Assembly: GCA_030142905.1 (NCBI GenBank) | Contig: JASJOG010000107.1 | Span: 1,054,001 to 1,118,000 of the forward strand | Direction of reading: 5' to 3' | DNA from: Heliopora coerulea | Lineage: Eukaryota > Cnidaria > Anthozoa > Scleralcyonacea > Helioporidae | DNA: 64,000 bases | Part shown: piece by piece, positions 10,942 to 23,730 of the stretch | How positions within the stretch are numbered: the stretch's first letter is position 1 | How the letters are laid out: the number at the start of each line of letters is the position of its first letter | Translations under genes and position numbers: made by a program | Notes under the pieces: model-generated | Told to the model about the DNA's origin: nothing | Seen by the model: only the letters and a program-made list of their open reading frames with translations | Database searches by the model: none

Positions 10942-11781
10942 TTGAGCGAAATTACGTTGAAAATTTTAGGTGTCAAAATTTGACCAAAATGTAAAGGGGT
11001 TAACCTTTGGTTTTTGACGATTTTTCGACCAATTTTCAACTTTCGAAATAAGAGCAGAATGTGAAAGTTTATTGCATAGAAAGTAGTTTTGCAGTGATTT
11101 CAGTGGTTTTTCAGCGAAATTACGTTGAAAATTTTAGGTGTCAAAATTTGACCAAAATGTAAAGGGGTTAACCTTTAATTTCTGACGATTTTTCCACCAA
11201 TTTTCAACTTTCGAAATAAGAGCAGAATGTGAAAGTTTATTGCATAGAAAGTAGTTTTGCAGTGATTTCAGTGGTTTTTGTGCGAAATTACGTTGAAAAT
11301 TTTAGGTGTCAAAATTTGACCAAAATGTAAAGGGGTTAACCTTTGGTTTTTGACGATTTTTCGACAAATTTTCAACTTTCGAAATAAGAGCAGAATGTGA
11401 AAGTTTATTGCATAGAAAGTAGTTTTGCAGTGATTTCAGTGGTTTTTCAGCGAAATTACGTTGAAAATTTTAGGTGTCAAAATTTGACCAAAATGTAAAG
11501 GGGTTAACCTTTGGTTTTTGACGATTTTTCCACCAATTTTCAACTTTCGAAATAAGAGCAGAATGTGAAAGTTTATTGCATAGAAAGTAGTTTTGCAGTG
11601 ATTTCAGTGGTTTTTGAGCGAAATTACGTTGAAAATTTTAGGTGTCAAAATTTGACCAAAATGTAAAGGGGTTAACCTTTGGTTTTTGACGATTTTTCCA
11701 CCAATTTTCAACTTTCCAAATAAGAGCAGAATGTGAAAGTTTATTGCATAGAAAGTAGTTTTGCAGTGATTTCAGTGGTTT
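10942..11781. repeat. Satellite, five ordinary monomers
   Basis: Marks are CTTTAATTTCTGACG near 11,173, TTGTGCGAAATT with CGACAAATT near 11,278-11,370, and TTTCCAAATAAG near 11,714. The TTTCTGACG then TGTGCG/CGACAAATT order is repeated near 20.9, 22.2 and 23.9 kb. No other content is seen. Confidence 0.9.
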
Positions 11782-14136
11782 TTGAGCGAAATTACGTTGA
11801 AAATTTTAGTTGTCAAAATTTGACCAAAATGTAAAGGGGTTAACCTTTGGTTTTTGACGATTTTTCCACCAATTTTCAACTTTCGAAATAAGAGCAGAAT
11901 GTGAAAGTTTATTGCATAGAAAGTAGTTTTGCAGTGATTTCAGTGGTTTTTTGAGCGAAATTACGTTGAAAATTTTAGGTGTCAAAATTTGACCAAAATG
12001 TAAAGGGGTTAACCTTTGGTTTTTGACGATTTTTCCACCAATTTTCAACTTTCGAAATAAGAGCAGAATGTGAAAGTTTATTGCATAGAAAGTAGTTTTG
12101 CAGTGATTTCAGTGGTTTTTGAGCGAAATTACGTTGAAAATTTTAGGTGTCAAAATTTGACCAAAATGTAAAGGGGTTAACCTTTGGTTTTTGACGATTT
12201 TTCCACCAATTTTCAACTTTCGAAATAAGAGCAGAATGTGAAAGTTTATTGCATAGAAAGTAGTTTTGCAGTGATTTCAGTGGTTTTTCAGCGAAATTAC
12301 GTTGAAAATTTTAGGTGTCAAAATTTGACCAAAATGTAAAGGGGTTAACCTTTGGTTTCTGACGATTTTTCCACCAATTTTCAACTTTCGAAATAAGAGC
12401 AGAATGTGAAAGTTTATTGCATAGAAAGTAGTTTTGCAGTGATTTCAGTGGTTTTTGAGCGAAATTACGTTGAAAATTTTAGGTGTCAAAATTTGACCAA
12501 AATGTAAAGGGGTTAACCTTTGGTTTTTGACGATTTTTCGACAAATTTTCAACTTTCGAAATAAGAGCAGAATGTGAAAGTTTATTGCATAGAAAGTAGT
12601 TTTGCAGTGATTTCAGTGGTTTTTGAGCGAAATTACGTTGAAAATTTTAGGTGTCAAAATTTGACCAAAATGTAAAGGGGTTAACCTTTGGTTTTTGACG
12701 ATTTTTCCACCAATTTTCAACTTTCGAAATAAGAGCAGAATGTGAAAGTTTATTGCATAGAAAGTAGTTTTGCAGTGATTTCAGTGGTTTTTGAGCGAAA
12801 TTACGTTGAAAATTTTAGGTGTCAAAATTTGACCAAAATGTAAATGGGTTAACCTTTGGTTTTTGACGATTTTTCCACCAATTTTCAACTTTCGAAATAA
12901 GAGCAGAATGTGAAAGTTTATTGCATAGAAAGTAGTTTTGCAGTGATTTGAGTGGTTTTTTGAGCGAAATTACGTTGAAAATTTTAGGTGTCAAAATTTG
13001 ACCAAAATATAAAGGGGTTAACCTTTGCTTTTTCACGATTTTTCCACCAATTTTCAACTTTCGAAATAAGAGCAGAATGTGAAAGTTTATTGCATAGAAA
13101 GTAGTTTTGAAGTGATTTCAGTGGTTTTTGAGGAAAAATACGTTGAAAATTTTAGGTGTCAAAATTTGACCAAAATGTAAAGGGGTTAACCTTTGGTTTT
13201 TGACGATTTTTCGACCAATTTTCAACTTTCGAAATAAGAGCAGAATGTGAAAGTTTATTGCATAGAAAGTAGTTTTGCAGTGATTTCAGTGGTTTTTGAG
13301 CGAAATTACGTTGAAAATTTTAGGTGTCAAAATTTGACCAAAATGTAAAGGTGTTAACCTTTGGTTTTTGACGATTTTTCCACCAATTTTCAACTTTCGA
13401 AATAAGAGCAGAATGTGAAAGTTTATTGCATAGAAAGTAGTTTTGCAGTGATTTGAGTTGTTTTTCAGCGAAATTACGTTGAAAATTTTAGGTGTCAAAA
13501 TTTGACCAAAATGTAAAGGGGTTAACCTTTGGTTTTTGACAATTTTTCGACTAATTTTCAACTTTCGAAATAAGAGCAGAATGTGAAAGTTTATTGCATA
13601 GAAAGTAGTTTTGCAGTGATTTCAGTGGTTTTTGAACGAAATTACGTTGAAAATTTTAGGTGTCAAAATTTAACCAAAATGTAAAGGGGTTAACCTTTGG
13701 TTTTTAACGATTTTTCGACCAATTTTCAACTTTCGAAATAAGAGCAGAATGTGAAAATTTATTGCATAGAAAGTAGTTTTGCAGTGATTTGAGTGGTTTT
13801 TTGAGCGAAATTACGTTGAAAATTTTAGGTGTCAAAATTTGACCAAAATGTAAAGGGGTTAACCTTTGGTTTTTGACGATTTTTCCACCAATTTTCAACT
13901 TTCGAAATAAGAGCAGAATGTGAAAGTTTATTGCATAGAAAGTAGTTTTGCAGTGATTTCAGTGGTTTTTGAGCGAAATTACGTTGAAAATTTTAGGTGT
14001 CAAAATTTGACCAAAATGTAAAGGGGTTAACCTTTGGTTTTTGACGATTTTTCCACCAATTTTCAACTTTCGAAATAAGAGCAGAATGTGAAAGTTTATT
14101 GCATAGAAAGTAGTTTTGCAGTGATTTCAGTGGTTT
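11782..14136. repeat. 14-monomer unit, copy 1 of a near-perfect 2,355-bp tandem duplication
   Basis: It is immediately followed by a copy at 14137-16491. Shared private marks are TTTTAGTTGTC in the first monomer, AAATGGG, ACCAAAATATAAAGG with TGCTTTTTCACG, GAGGAAAAATACG, AAGGTGTTAACC, CGACTAATT, TTTGAACGAAATT with TTTAACC and TTTTTAACG, and GTGAAAATTTATT. The length is 14 x 168 plus 3. I noticed no difference between copies before the last monomer. Confidence 0.95.
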
Positions 14137-16491
14137 TTGAGCGAAATTACGTTGAAAATTTTAGTTGTCAAAATTTGACCAAAATGTAAAGGGGTTAACC
14201 TTTGGTTTTTGACGATTTTTCCACCAATTTTCAACTTTCGAAATAAGAGCAGAATGTGAAAGTTTATTGCATAGAAAGTAGTTTTGCAGTGATTTCAGTG
14301 GTTTTTTGAGCGAAATTACGTTGAAAATTTTAGGTGTCAAAATTTGACCAAAATGTAAAGGGGTTAACCTTTGGTTTTTGACGATTTTTCCACCAATTTT
14401 CAACTTTCGAAATAAGAGCAGAATGTGAAAGTTTATTGCATAGAAAGTAGTTTTGCAGTGATTTCAGTGGTTTTTGAGCGAAATTACGTTGAAAATTTTA
14501 GGTGTCAAAATTTGACCAAAATGTAAAGGGGTTAACCTTTGGTTTTTGACGATTTTTCCACCAATTTTCAACTTTCGAAATAAGAGCAGAATGTGAAAGT
14601 TTATTGCATAGAAAGTAGTTTTGCAGTGATTTCAGTGGTTTTTCAGCGAAATTACGTTGAAAATTTTAGGTGTCAAAATTTGACCAAAATGTAAAGGGGT
14701 TAACCTTTGGTTTCTGACGATTTTTCCACCAATTTTCAACTTTCGAAATAAGAGCAGAATGTGAAAGTTTATTGCATAGAAAGTAGTTTTGCAGTGATTT
14801 CAGTGGTTTTTGAGCGAAATTACGTTGAAAATTTTAGGTGTCAAAATTTGACCAAAATGTAAAGGGGTTAACCTTTGGTTTTTGACGATTTTTCGACAAA
14901 TTTTCAACTTTCGAAATAAGAGCAGAATGTGAAAGTTTATTGCATAGAAAGTAGTTTTGCAGTGATTTCAGTGGTTTTTGAGCGAAATTACGTTGAAAAT
15001 TTTAGGTGTCAAAATTTGACCAAAATGTAAAGGGGTTAACCTTTGGTTTTTGACGATTTTTCCACCAATTTTCAACTTTCGAAATAAGAGCAGAATGTGA
15101 AAGTTTATTGCATAGAAAGTAGTTTTGCAGTGATTTCAGTGGTTTTTGAGCGAAATTACGTTGAAAATTTTAGGTGTCAAAATTTGACCAAAATGTAAAT
15201 GGGTTAACCTTTGGTTTTTGACGATTTTTCCACCAATTTTCAACTTTCGAAATAAGAGCAGAATGTGAAAGTTTATTGCATAGAAAGTAGTTTTGCAGTG
15301 ATTTGAGTGGTTTTTTGAGCGAAATTACGTTGAAAATTTTAGGTGTCAAAATTTGACCAAAATATAAAGGGGTTAACCTTTGCTTTTTCACGATTTTTCC
15401 ACCAATTTTCAACTTTCGAAATAAGAGCAGAATGTGAAAGTTTATTGCATAGAAAGTAGTTTTGAAGTGATTTCAGTGGTTTTTGAGGAAAAATACGTTG
15501 AAAATTTTAGGTGTCAAAATTTGACCAAAATGTAAAGGGGTTAACCTTTGGTTTTTGACGATTTTTCGACCAATTTTCAACTTTCGAAATAAGAGCAGAA
15601 TGTGAAAGTTTATTGCATAGAAAGTAGTTTTGCAGTGATTTCAGTGGTTTTTGAGCGAAATTACGTTGAAAATTTTAGGTGTCAAAATTTGACCAAAATG
15701 TAAAGGTGTTAACCTTTGGTTTTTGACGATTTTTCCACCAATTTTCAACTTTCGAAATAAGAGCAGAATGTGAAAGTTTATTGCATAGAAAGTAGTTTTG
15801 CAGTGATTTGAGTTGTTTTTCAGCGAAATTACGTTGAAAATTTTAGGTGTCAAAATTTGACCAAAATGTAAAGGGGTTAACCTTTGGTTTTTGACAATTT
15901 TTCGACTAATTTTCAACTTTCGAAATAAGAGCAGAATGTGAAAGTTTATTGCATAGAAAGTAGTTTTGCAGTGATTTCAGTGGTTTTTGAACGAAATTAC
16001 GTTGAAAATTTTAGGTGTCAAAATTTAACCAAAATGTAAAGGGGTTAACCTTTGGTTTTTAACGATTTTTCGACCAATTTTCAACTTTCGAAATAAGAGC
16101 AGAATGTGAAAATTTATTGCATAGAAAGTAGTTTTGCAGTGATTTGAGTGGTTTTTTGAGCGAAATTACGTTGAAAATTTTAGGTGTCAAAATTTGACCA
16201 AAATGTAAAGGGGTTAACCTTTGGTTTTTGACGATTTTTCCACCAATTTTCAACTTTCGAAATAAGAGCAGAATGTGAAAGTTTATTGCATAGAAAGTAG
16301 TTTTGCAGTGATTTCAGTGGTTTTTGAGCGAAATTACGTTGAAAATTTTAGGTGTCAAAATTTGACCAAAATGTAAAGGGGTTAACCTTTGGTTTTTGAC
16401 GATTTTTCCACCAATTTTCAACTTTCGAAATAAGAGCAGAATGTGAAAGTTTATTTCATAGAAAGTAATTTTGCAGTGATTTCAGTGGTTT
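14137..16491. repeat. 14-monomer unit, copy 2 of the 2,355-bp tandem duplication
   Basis: All private marks of copy 1 recur at +2,355. Differences appear only in the last monomer, which has TTATTTCATAG and AGTAATTTTG near 16,452-16,470. This is either a very recent duplication or an assembly expansion; sequence alone cannot separate the two. Confidence 0.95.
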
Positions 16492-16996
16492 TTGAGCGAA
16501 ATTACGTTGAAAATTTTAGGTGTCAAATTTTGACCAAAATGTAAATGGGTTAACCTTTGGTTTCTGACGATTTTTCCACCAATTTTCAACTTTCGAAATA
16601 AGAGCAGAATGTGAAAGTTTATTGCATAGAAAGTAGTTTTGCAGTGATTTCAGTGGTTTTTGAGCGAAATTACGTTGAAAATTTTAGGTGTCAAAATTTG
16701 ACCAAAATGTAAAGGGGTTAACCTTTGGTTTCTGACGATTTTTCCACCAATTTTCAACTTTCGAAATAAGAGCAGAATGTGAAAGTTTATTGCATAGAAA
16801 GTAGTTTTGCAGTGATTTCAGTGGTTTTTGAGCGAAATTACGTTGAAAATTTTAGGTGTCAAAATTTGACCAAAATGTAAATGGGTTAACCTTTGGTTTT
16901 TGACGATTTTTCGACCAATTTTCAACTTTCGAAATAAGAGCAGAATGTGAAAGTTTATTGCATAGAAAGTAGTTTTGCAGTGATTTGAGTGGTTTT
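16492..16996. repeat. Satellite, three monomers between duplications
   Basis: The first monomer contains the earliest example of the position-37 T flip (GTCAAATTTTGAC, 16,522-16,534) together with AAATGGG and TTTCTGACG. The third has AAATGGG with CGACC. The monomers are otherwise ordinary. Confidence 0.9.
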
Positions 16997-18512
16997 TTGA
17001 GCGAAATTACGTTGAAAATTTTAGGTGTCAAAATTTGACCAAAATGTAAAGGGGTTAACCTTTGGTTTTTGACGATTTTTCCACCAATTTTCAACTTTCG
17101 AAATAAGAGCAGAATGTGAAAGTTTATTGCATAGAAAGTAGTTTTGCAGTGATTTCAGTGGTTTTTTGAGCGAAATTACGTTGAAAATTTTAGGTGTCAA
17201 AATTTGACCAAAATGTAAAGGGGTTAACCTTTGGTTTTTGACGATTTTACCACCAATTTTCAACTTTCGAAATAAGAGCAGAATGTGAAAGTTTATTGCA
17301 TAGAAAGTAGTTTTGCAGTGATTTCAGTGGTTTTTGAGCGAAATTACGTTGAAAATTTTAGGTGTCAAAATTTGACCAAAATGTAAAGGGGTTAACCTTT
17401 GGTTTTTGACGATTTTTCCACCAATTTTCAACTTTCGAAATAAGAGCAGAATGTGAAAGTTTATTGCATAGAAAGTAGTTTTGCAGTGATTTCAGTGGTT
17501 TTTGAGCGAAATTACGTTGAAAATTTTAGGTGTCAAAATTTGACCAAAATGTAAAGGGGTTAACCTTTGGTTTTTGACGATTTTTCCACCAATTTTCAAC
17601 TTTCGAAATAAGAGCAGAATGTGAAAGTTTATTGCATAGAAAGTAGTTTTGCAGTGATTTCAGTGGTTTTTGAGCGAAATTACGTTGAAAATTTTAGGTG
17701 TCAAAATTTGACCAAAATGTAAAGGGGTTAACCTTTGGTTTCTGACGATTTTTCCACCAATTTTCAACTTTCGAAATAAGAGCAGAATGTGAAAGTTTAT
17801 TGCATAGAAAGTAGTTTTGCAGTGATTTGAGTGGTTTTTTGAGCGAAATTACGTTGAAAATTTTAGGTGTCAAAATTTGACCAAAATGTAAAGGGGTTAA
17901 CCTTTGGTTTTTGACGATTTTTCCACCAATTTTCAACTTTCGAAATAAGAGCAGAATGTGAAAGTTTATTGCATAGAAAGTAGTTTTGCAGTGATTTCAG
18001 TGGTTTTTCAGCGAAATTACGTTGAAAATTTTAGGTGTCAAAATTTGACCAAAATGTAAAGGGGTTAACCTTTGGTTTTTGACGATTTTTCCACCAATTT
18101 TCAACTTTCGAAATAAGAGCAGAATGTGAAAGTTTATTGCATAGAAAGTAGTTTTGCAGTGATTTGAGTGGTTTTTTGAGCGAAATTACGTTGAAAATTT
18201 TAGGTGTCAAAATTTGACCAAAATGTAAAGGGGTTAACCTTTGGTTTTTGACGATTTTTCCACCAATTTTCAACTTTCGAAATAAGAGCAGAATGTGAAA
18301 GTTTATTGCATAGAAAGTAGTTTTGCAGTGATTTCAGTGGTTTTTGAGCGAAATTACGTTGAAAATTTTAGGTGTCAAAATTTGACCAAAATGTAAAGGG
18401 GTTAACCTTTGGTTTTTGACGATTTTTCCACCAATTTTCAACTTTCGAAATAAGAGCAGAATGTGAAAGTTTATTGCATAGAAAGTAGTTTTGCAGTGAT
18501 TTGAGTGGTTTT
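16997..18512. repeat. 9-monomer unit, copy 1 of a 1,516-bp tandem duplication
   Basis: It is followed directly by 18513-20028. Shared marks are GATTTTACCACC (near 17,246 and 18,762) and TTTCTGACG (17,740 and 19,256), with the same order of 6-T and TTTTCAGCG junctions. Within the unit, 6-T monomers alternate with 5-T monomers at 337-bp spacing, which is a local dimer pattern. Confidence 0.94.
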
Positions 18513-20028
18513 TTGAGCGAAATTACGTTGAAAATTTTAGGTGTCAAAATTTGACCAAAATGTAAAGGGGTTAACCTTTGGTTTTTGACGATTTTTCCAC
18601 CAATTTTCAACTTTCGAAATAAGAGCAGAATGTGAAAGTTTATTGCATAGAAAGTAGTTTTGCAGTGATTTCAGTGGTTTTTTGAGCGAAATTACGTTGA
18701 AAATTTTAGGTGTCAAAATTTGACCAAAATGTAAAGGGGTTAACCTTTGGTTTTTGACGATTTTACCACCAATTTTCAACTTTCGAAATAAGAGCAGAAT
18801 GTGAAAGTTTATTGCATAGAAAGTAGTTTTGCAGTGATTTCAGTGGTTTTTGAGCGAAATTACGTTGAAAATTTTAGGTGTCAAAATTTGACCAAAATGT
18901 AAAGGGGTTAACCTTTGGTTTTTGACGATTTTTCCACCAATTTTCAACTTTCGAAATAAGAGCAGAATGTGAAAGTTTATTGCATAGAAAGTAGTTTTGC
19001 AGTGATTTCAGTGGTTTTTGAGCGAAATTACGTTGAAAATTTTAGGTGTCAAAATTTGACCAAAATGTAAAGGGGTTAACCTTTGGTTTTTGACGATTTT
19101 TCCACCAATTTTCAACTTTCGAAATAAGAGCAGAATGTGAAAGTTTATTGCATAGAAAGTAGTTTTGCAGTGATTTCAGTGGTTTTTCAGCGAAATTACG
19201 TTGAAAATTTTAGGTGTCAAAATTTGACCAAAATGTAAAGGGGTTAACCTTTGGTTTCTGACGATTTTTCCACCAATTTTCAACTTTCGAAATAAGAGCA
19301 GAATGTGAAAGTTTATTGCATAGAAAGTAGTTTTGCAGTGATTTGAGTGGTTTTTTGAGCGAAATTACGTTGAAAATTTTAGGTGTCAAAATTTGACCAA
19401 AATGTAAAGGGGTTAACCTTTGGTTTTTGACGATTTTTCCACCAATTTTCAACTTTCGAAATAAGAGCAGAATGTGAAAGTTTATTGCATAGAAAGTAGT
19501 TTTGCAGTGATTTCAGTGGTTTTTCAGCGAAATTACGTTGAAAATTTTAGGTGTCAAAATTTGACCAAAATGTAAAGGGGTTAACCTTTGGTTTTTGACG
19601 ATTTTTCCACCAATTTTCAACTTTCGAAATAAGAGCAGAATGTGAAAGTTTATTGCATAGAAAGTAGTTTTGCAGTGATTTGAGTGGTTTTTTGAGCGAA
19701 ATTACGTTGAAAATTTTAGGTGTCAAAATTTGACCAAAATGTAAAGGGGTTAACCTTTGGTTTTTGACGATTTTTCCACCAATTTTCAACTTTCGAAATA
19801 AGAGCAGAATGTGAAAGTTTATTGCATAGAAAGTAGTTTTGCAGTGATTTCAGTGGTTTTTGAGCGAAATTACGTTGAAAATTTTAGGTGTCAAAATTTG
19901 ACCAAAATGTAAAGGGGTTAACCTTTGGTTTTTGACGATTTTTCGACCAATTTTCAACTTTCGAAATAAGAGCAGAATGTGAAAGTTTATTGCATAGAAA
20001 GTAGTTTTGCAGTGATTTGAGTGGTTTT
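18513..20028. repeat. 9-monomer unit, copy 2 of the 1,516-bp tandem duplication
   Basis: It matches copy 1 at +1,516 throughout. One visible difference is G86 in the last dimer (near 19,943) where copy 1 has C86. Confidence 0.94.
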
Positions 20029-20702
20029 TTGAGCGAAATTACGTTGAAAATTTTAGGTGTCAAAATTTGACCAAAATGTAAAGGGGTTAACCTTTGGTTT
20101 TTGACGATTTTTCCACCAATTTTCAACTTTCGAAATAAGAGCAGAATGTGAAAGTTTATTGCATAGAAAGTAGTTTTGCAGTGATTTCAGTGGTTTTTTG
20201 AGCGAAATTACGTTGAAAATTTTAGGTGTCAAAATTTGACCAAAATGTAAAGGGGTTAACCTTTGGTTTTTGACGATTTTTCGACCATTTTTCAACTTTC
20301 GAAATAAGAGCAGAATGTGAAAGTTTATTGCATAGAAAGTAGTTTTGCAGTGATTTCAGTGGTTTTTTGAGCGAAATTACGTTGAAAATTTTAGGTGTCA
20401 AAATTTGACCAAAATGTAAAGGGGTTAACCTTTGGTTTTTGACGATTTTTCCACCAATTTTCAACTTTCGAAATAAGAGCAGAATGTGAAAGTTTATTGC
20501 ATAGAAAGTAGTTTTGCAGTGATTTCAGTGGTTTTTGAGCGAAATTACGTTGAAAATTTTAGGTGTCAAAATTTGACCAAAATGTAAAGGGGTTAACCTT
20601 TGGTTTTTGACGATTTTTCCACCAATTTTCAACTTTCGAAATAAGAGCAGAATGTGAAAGTTTATTGCATAGAAAGTAGTTTTGCAGTGATTTCAGTGGT
20701 TT

Positions 20703-21375
20703 TTGAGCGAAATTACGTTGAAAATTTTAGGTGTCAAAATTTGACCAAAATGTAAATGGGTTAACCTTTGGTTTTTGACGATTTTTCGACCAATTTTCAA
20801 CTTTCGAAATAAGAGCAGAATGTGAAAGTTTATTGCATAGAAAGTAGTTTTGCAGTGATTTCAGTGGTTTTTGAGCGAAATTACGTTGAAAATTTTAGGT
20901 GTCAAAATTTGACCAAAATGTAAAGGGGTTAACCTTTGGTTTCTGACGATTTTTCCACCAATTTTCAACTTTCGAAATAAGAGCAGAATGTGAAAGTTTA
21001 TTGCATAGAAAGTAGTTTTGCAGTGATTTGAGTGGTTTTTGTGCGAAATTACGTTGAAAATTTTAGGTGTCAAAATTTGACCAAAATGTAAAGGGGTTAA
21101 CCTTTGGTTTTTGACGATTTTTCGACAAATTTTCAACTTTCGAAATAAGAGCAGAATGTGAAAGTTTATTGCATAGAAAGTAGTTTTGCAGTGATTTCAG
21201 TGGTTTTTCAGCGAAATTACGTTGAAAATTTTAGGTGTCAAAATTTGACCAAAATGTAAAGGGGTTAACCTTTGGTTTTTGACGATTTTTCGACCAATTT
21301 TCAACTTTCGAAATAAGAGCAGAATGTGAAAGTTTATTGCATAGAAAGTAGTTTTGCAGTGATTTCAGTGGTTTT
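20703..21375. repeat. Four-monomer marker block, first of three
   Basis: The ordered marks are AAATGGG with CGACC, then TTTCTGACG, then TTGTGCGAAATT with CGACAAATT, then TTTTCAGCG. The same order starts at 22,050 and 23,731. A partial relative (TTTCTGACG, then TGTGCG) lies near 11.17-11.37 kb. Between 20,029 and 20,702 are four ordinary monomers, three with 6-T junctions. Confidence 0.88.
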
Positions 21376-22217
21376 TTGAGCGAAATTACGTTGAAAATTT
21401 TAGGTGTCAAAATTTGACCAAAATGTAAAGGGGTTAACCTTTGGTTTTTGACGATTTTTCGAACAATTTTCAACTTTCGAAATAAGAGCAGAATGTGAAA
21501 GTTTATTGCATAGAAAGTAGTTTTGCAGTGATTTCAGTGGTTTTTTGAGCGAAATTACGTTGAAAATTTTAGGTGTCAAAATTTGACCAAAATGTAAAGG
21601 GGTTAACCTTTGGTTTTTGACGATTTTTCCACCAATTTTCAACTTTCGAAATAAGAGCAGAATGTGAAAGTTTATTGCATAGAAAGTAGTTTTGCAGTGA
21701 TTTCAGTGGTTTTTTGAGCGAAATTACGTTGAAAATTTTAGGTGTCAAAATTTGACCAAAATGTAAAGGGGTTAACCTTTGGTTTTTGACGATTTTTCCA
21801 CCAATTTTCAACTTTCGAAATAAGAGCAGAATGTGAAAGTTTATTGCATAGAAAGTAGTTTTGCAGTGATTTCAGTGGTTTTTGAGCGAAATTACGTTGA
21901 AAATTTTAGGTGTCAAAATTTGACCAAAATGTAAAGGGGTTAACCTTTGGTTTTTGACGATTTTTCCACCAATTTTCAACTTTCGAAATAAGAGCAGAAT
22001 GTGAAAGTTTATTGCATAGAAAGTAGTTTTGCAGTGATTTCAGTGGTTTTTGAGCGAAATTACGTTGAAAATTTTAGGTGTCAAAATTTGACCAAAATGT
22101 AAATGGGTTAACCTTTGGTTTTTGACGATTTTTCGACCAATTTTCAACTTTCGAAATAAGAGCAGAATGTGAAAGTTTATTGCATAGAAAGTAGTTTTGC
22201 AGTGATTTCAGTGGTTT
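21207..22217. repeat. Six-monomer block, copy 1 (offset 5,889 bp)
   Basis: It matches 27096-28106 at +5,889 (35 monomers). The best mark is CGAACAATT near 21,460, seen again near 27,350 and nowhere else I noticed. Three 6-T monomers follow in both, then AAATGGG. The copies are separated by the 1,681-bp tandem duplication and other material. Confidence 0.88.
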
Positions 22218-23730
22218 TTGAGCGAAATTACGTTGAAAATTTTAGGTGTCAAAATTTGACCAAAATGTAAAGGGGTTAACCTTTGGTTTCTGACGATTTT
22301 TCCACCAATTTTCAACTTTCGAAATAAGAGCAGAATGTGAAAGTTTATTGCATAGAAAGTAGTTTTGCAGTGATTTCAGTGGTTTTTGTGCGAAATTACG
22401 TTGAAAATTTTAGGTGTCAAAATTTGACCAAAATGTAAAGGGGTTAACCTTTGGTTTTTGACGATTTTTCGACAAATTTTCAACTTTCGAAATAAGAGCA
22501 GAATGTGAAAGTTTATTGCATAGAAAGTAGTTTTGCAGTGATTTCAGTGGTTTTTCAGCGAAATTACGTTGAAATTTTTAGGTGTCAAAATTTGACCAAA
22601 ATGTAAAGGGGTTAACCTTTGGTTTTTGACGATTTTTCCACCAATTTTCAACTTTCGAAATAAGAGCAGAATGTGAAAGTTTATTGCATAGAAAGTAGTT
22701 TTGCAGTGATTTCAGTGGTTTTTGAGCGAAATTACGTTGAAAATTTTAGGTGTCAAAATTTGACCAAAATGTAAAAAGGTTAACCTTTGGTTTTTGACGA
22801 TTTTTCCACCAATATTCAACTTTCGAAATAAGAGCAGAATGTGAAAGTTTATTGCATAGAAAGTAGTTTTGCAATGATTTGAGTGGTTTTTTGAGCGAAA
22901 TTACGTTGAAAATTTTAGGTGTCAAAATTTGACCAAAATGTAAAGGGGTTAACCTTTGGTTTTTGACGATTTTTCCACCAATTTTCAACTTTCGAAATAA
23001 GAGCAGAATGTGAAAGTTTATTGCATAGAAAGTAGTTTTGCAGAGATTTCAGTGGTTTTTGAGCAAAATTACGTTGATAATTTTAGGTGTCAAAATTTGA
23101 CCAAAATGTAAAGAGGTTAACCTTTGATTTTTGACGATTTTTCCACCAATTTTCAACTTTCGAAATAAGAGCAGAATGTGAAAGTTTATTGCATAGAAAG
23201 TAGTTTTGCAGTGATTTCAGTGGTTTTTGAGCGAAATTACGTTGAAAATTTTAGGTGTCAAAATTTGACCAAAATGTAAAGGGGTTAACCTTTGGTTTCT
23301 GACGATTTTTCGACCAATTTTCAACTTTCGAAATAAGAGCAGAATGTGAAAGTTTATTGCATAGAAAGTAGTTTTGCAGTGATTTCAGTGGTTTTTGAGC
23401 AAAATTACGTTGAAAATTTTAGGTGTCAAAATTTGACCAAAATGTAAAGGGGTTAACCTTTGGTTTTTGACGATTTTTCCACCAATTTTCAACTTTCGAA
23501 ATAAGAGCAGAATGTGAAAGTTTATTGCATAGAAAGTAGTTTTGCAGTGATTTCAGTGGTTTTTGAGCGAAATTACGTTGAAAATTTTAGGTGTCAAAAT
23601 TTGACCAATATGTAAAGGGGTTAACCTTTGGTTTTTGACGATTTTTCCACCAATTTTCAACTTTCGAAATAAGAGCAGAATGTGAAAGTTTATTGCATAG
23701 AAAGTAGTTTTGCAGTGATTTCAGTGGTTT
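22050..23730. repeat. 10-monomer unit, copy 1 of a 1,681-bp tandem duplication
   Basis: Shared marks with the next unit are AAATGGG (22,101), TTGAAATTTTTAGG (22,570), AAAAAGGTTAACC with AATATTCAAC (22,780-22,815), GCAATGATTTGAG (22,871), GCAGAGATTTC with TTGATAATTTT (23,040-23,080), and AAGAGGTTAACCTTTGATTT (23,110). GACCAATATG near 23,605 is private to this copy. Confidence 0.95.

Noticed and set aside
11782..16491. Treating the 2,355-bp duplication as certainly biological
   Set aside because: Near-identical tandem copies are also a common assembly error in satellites; without read coverage I leave this open.
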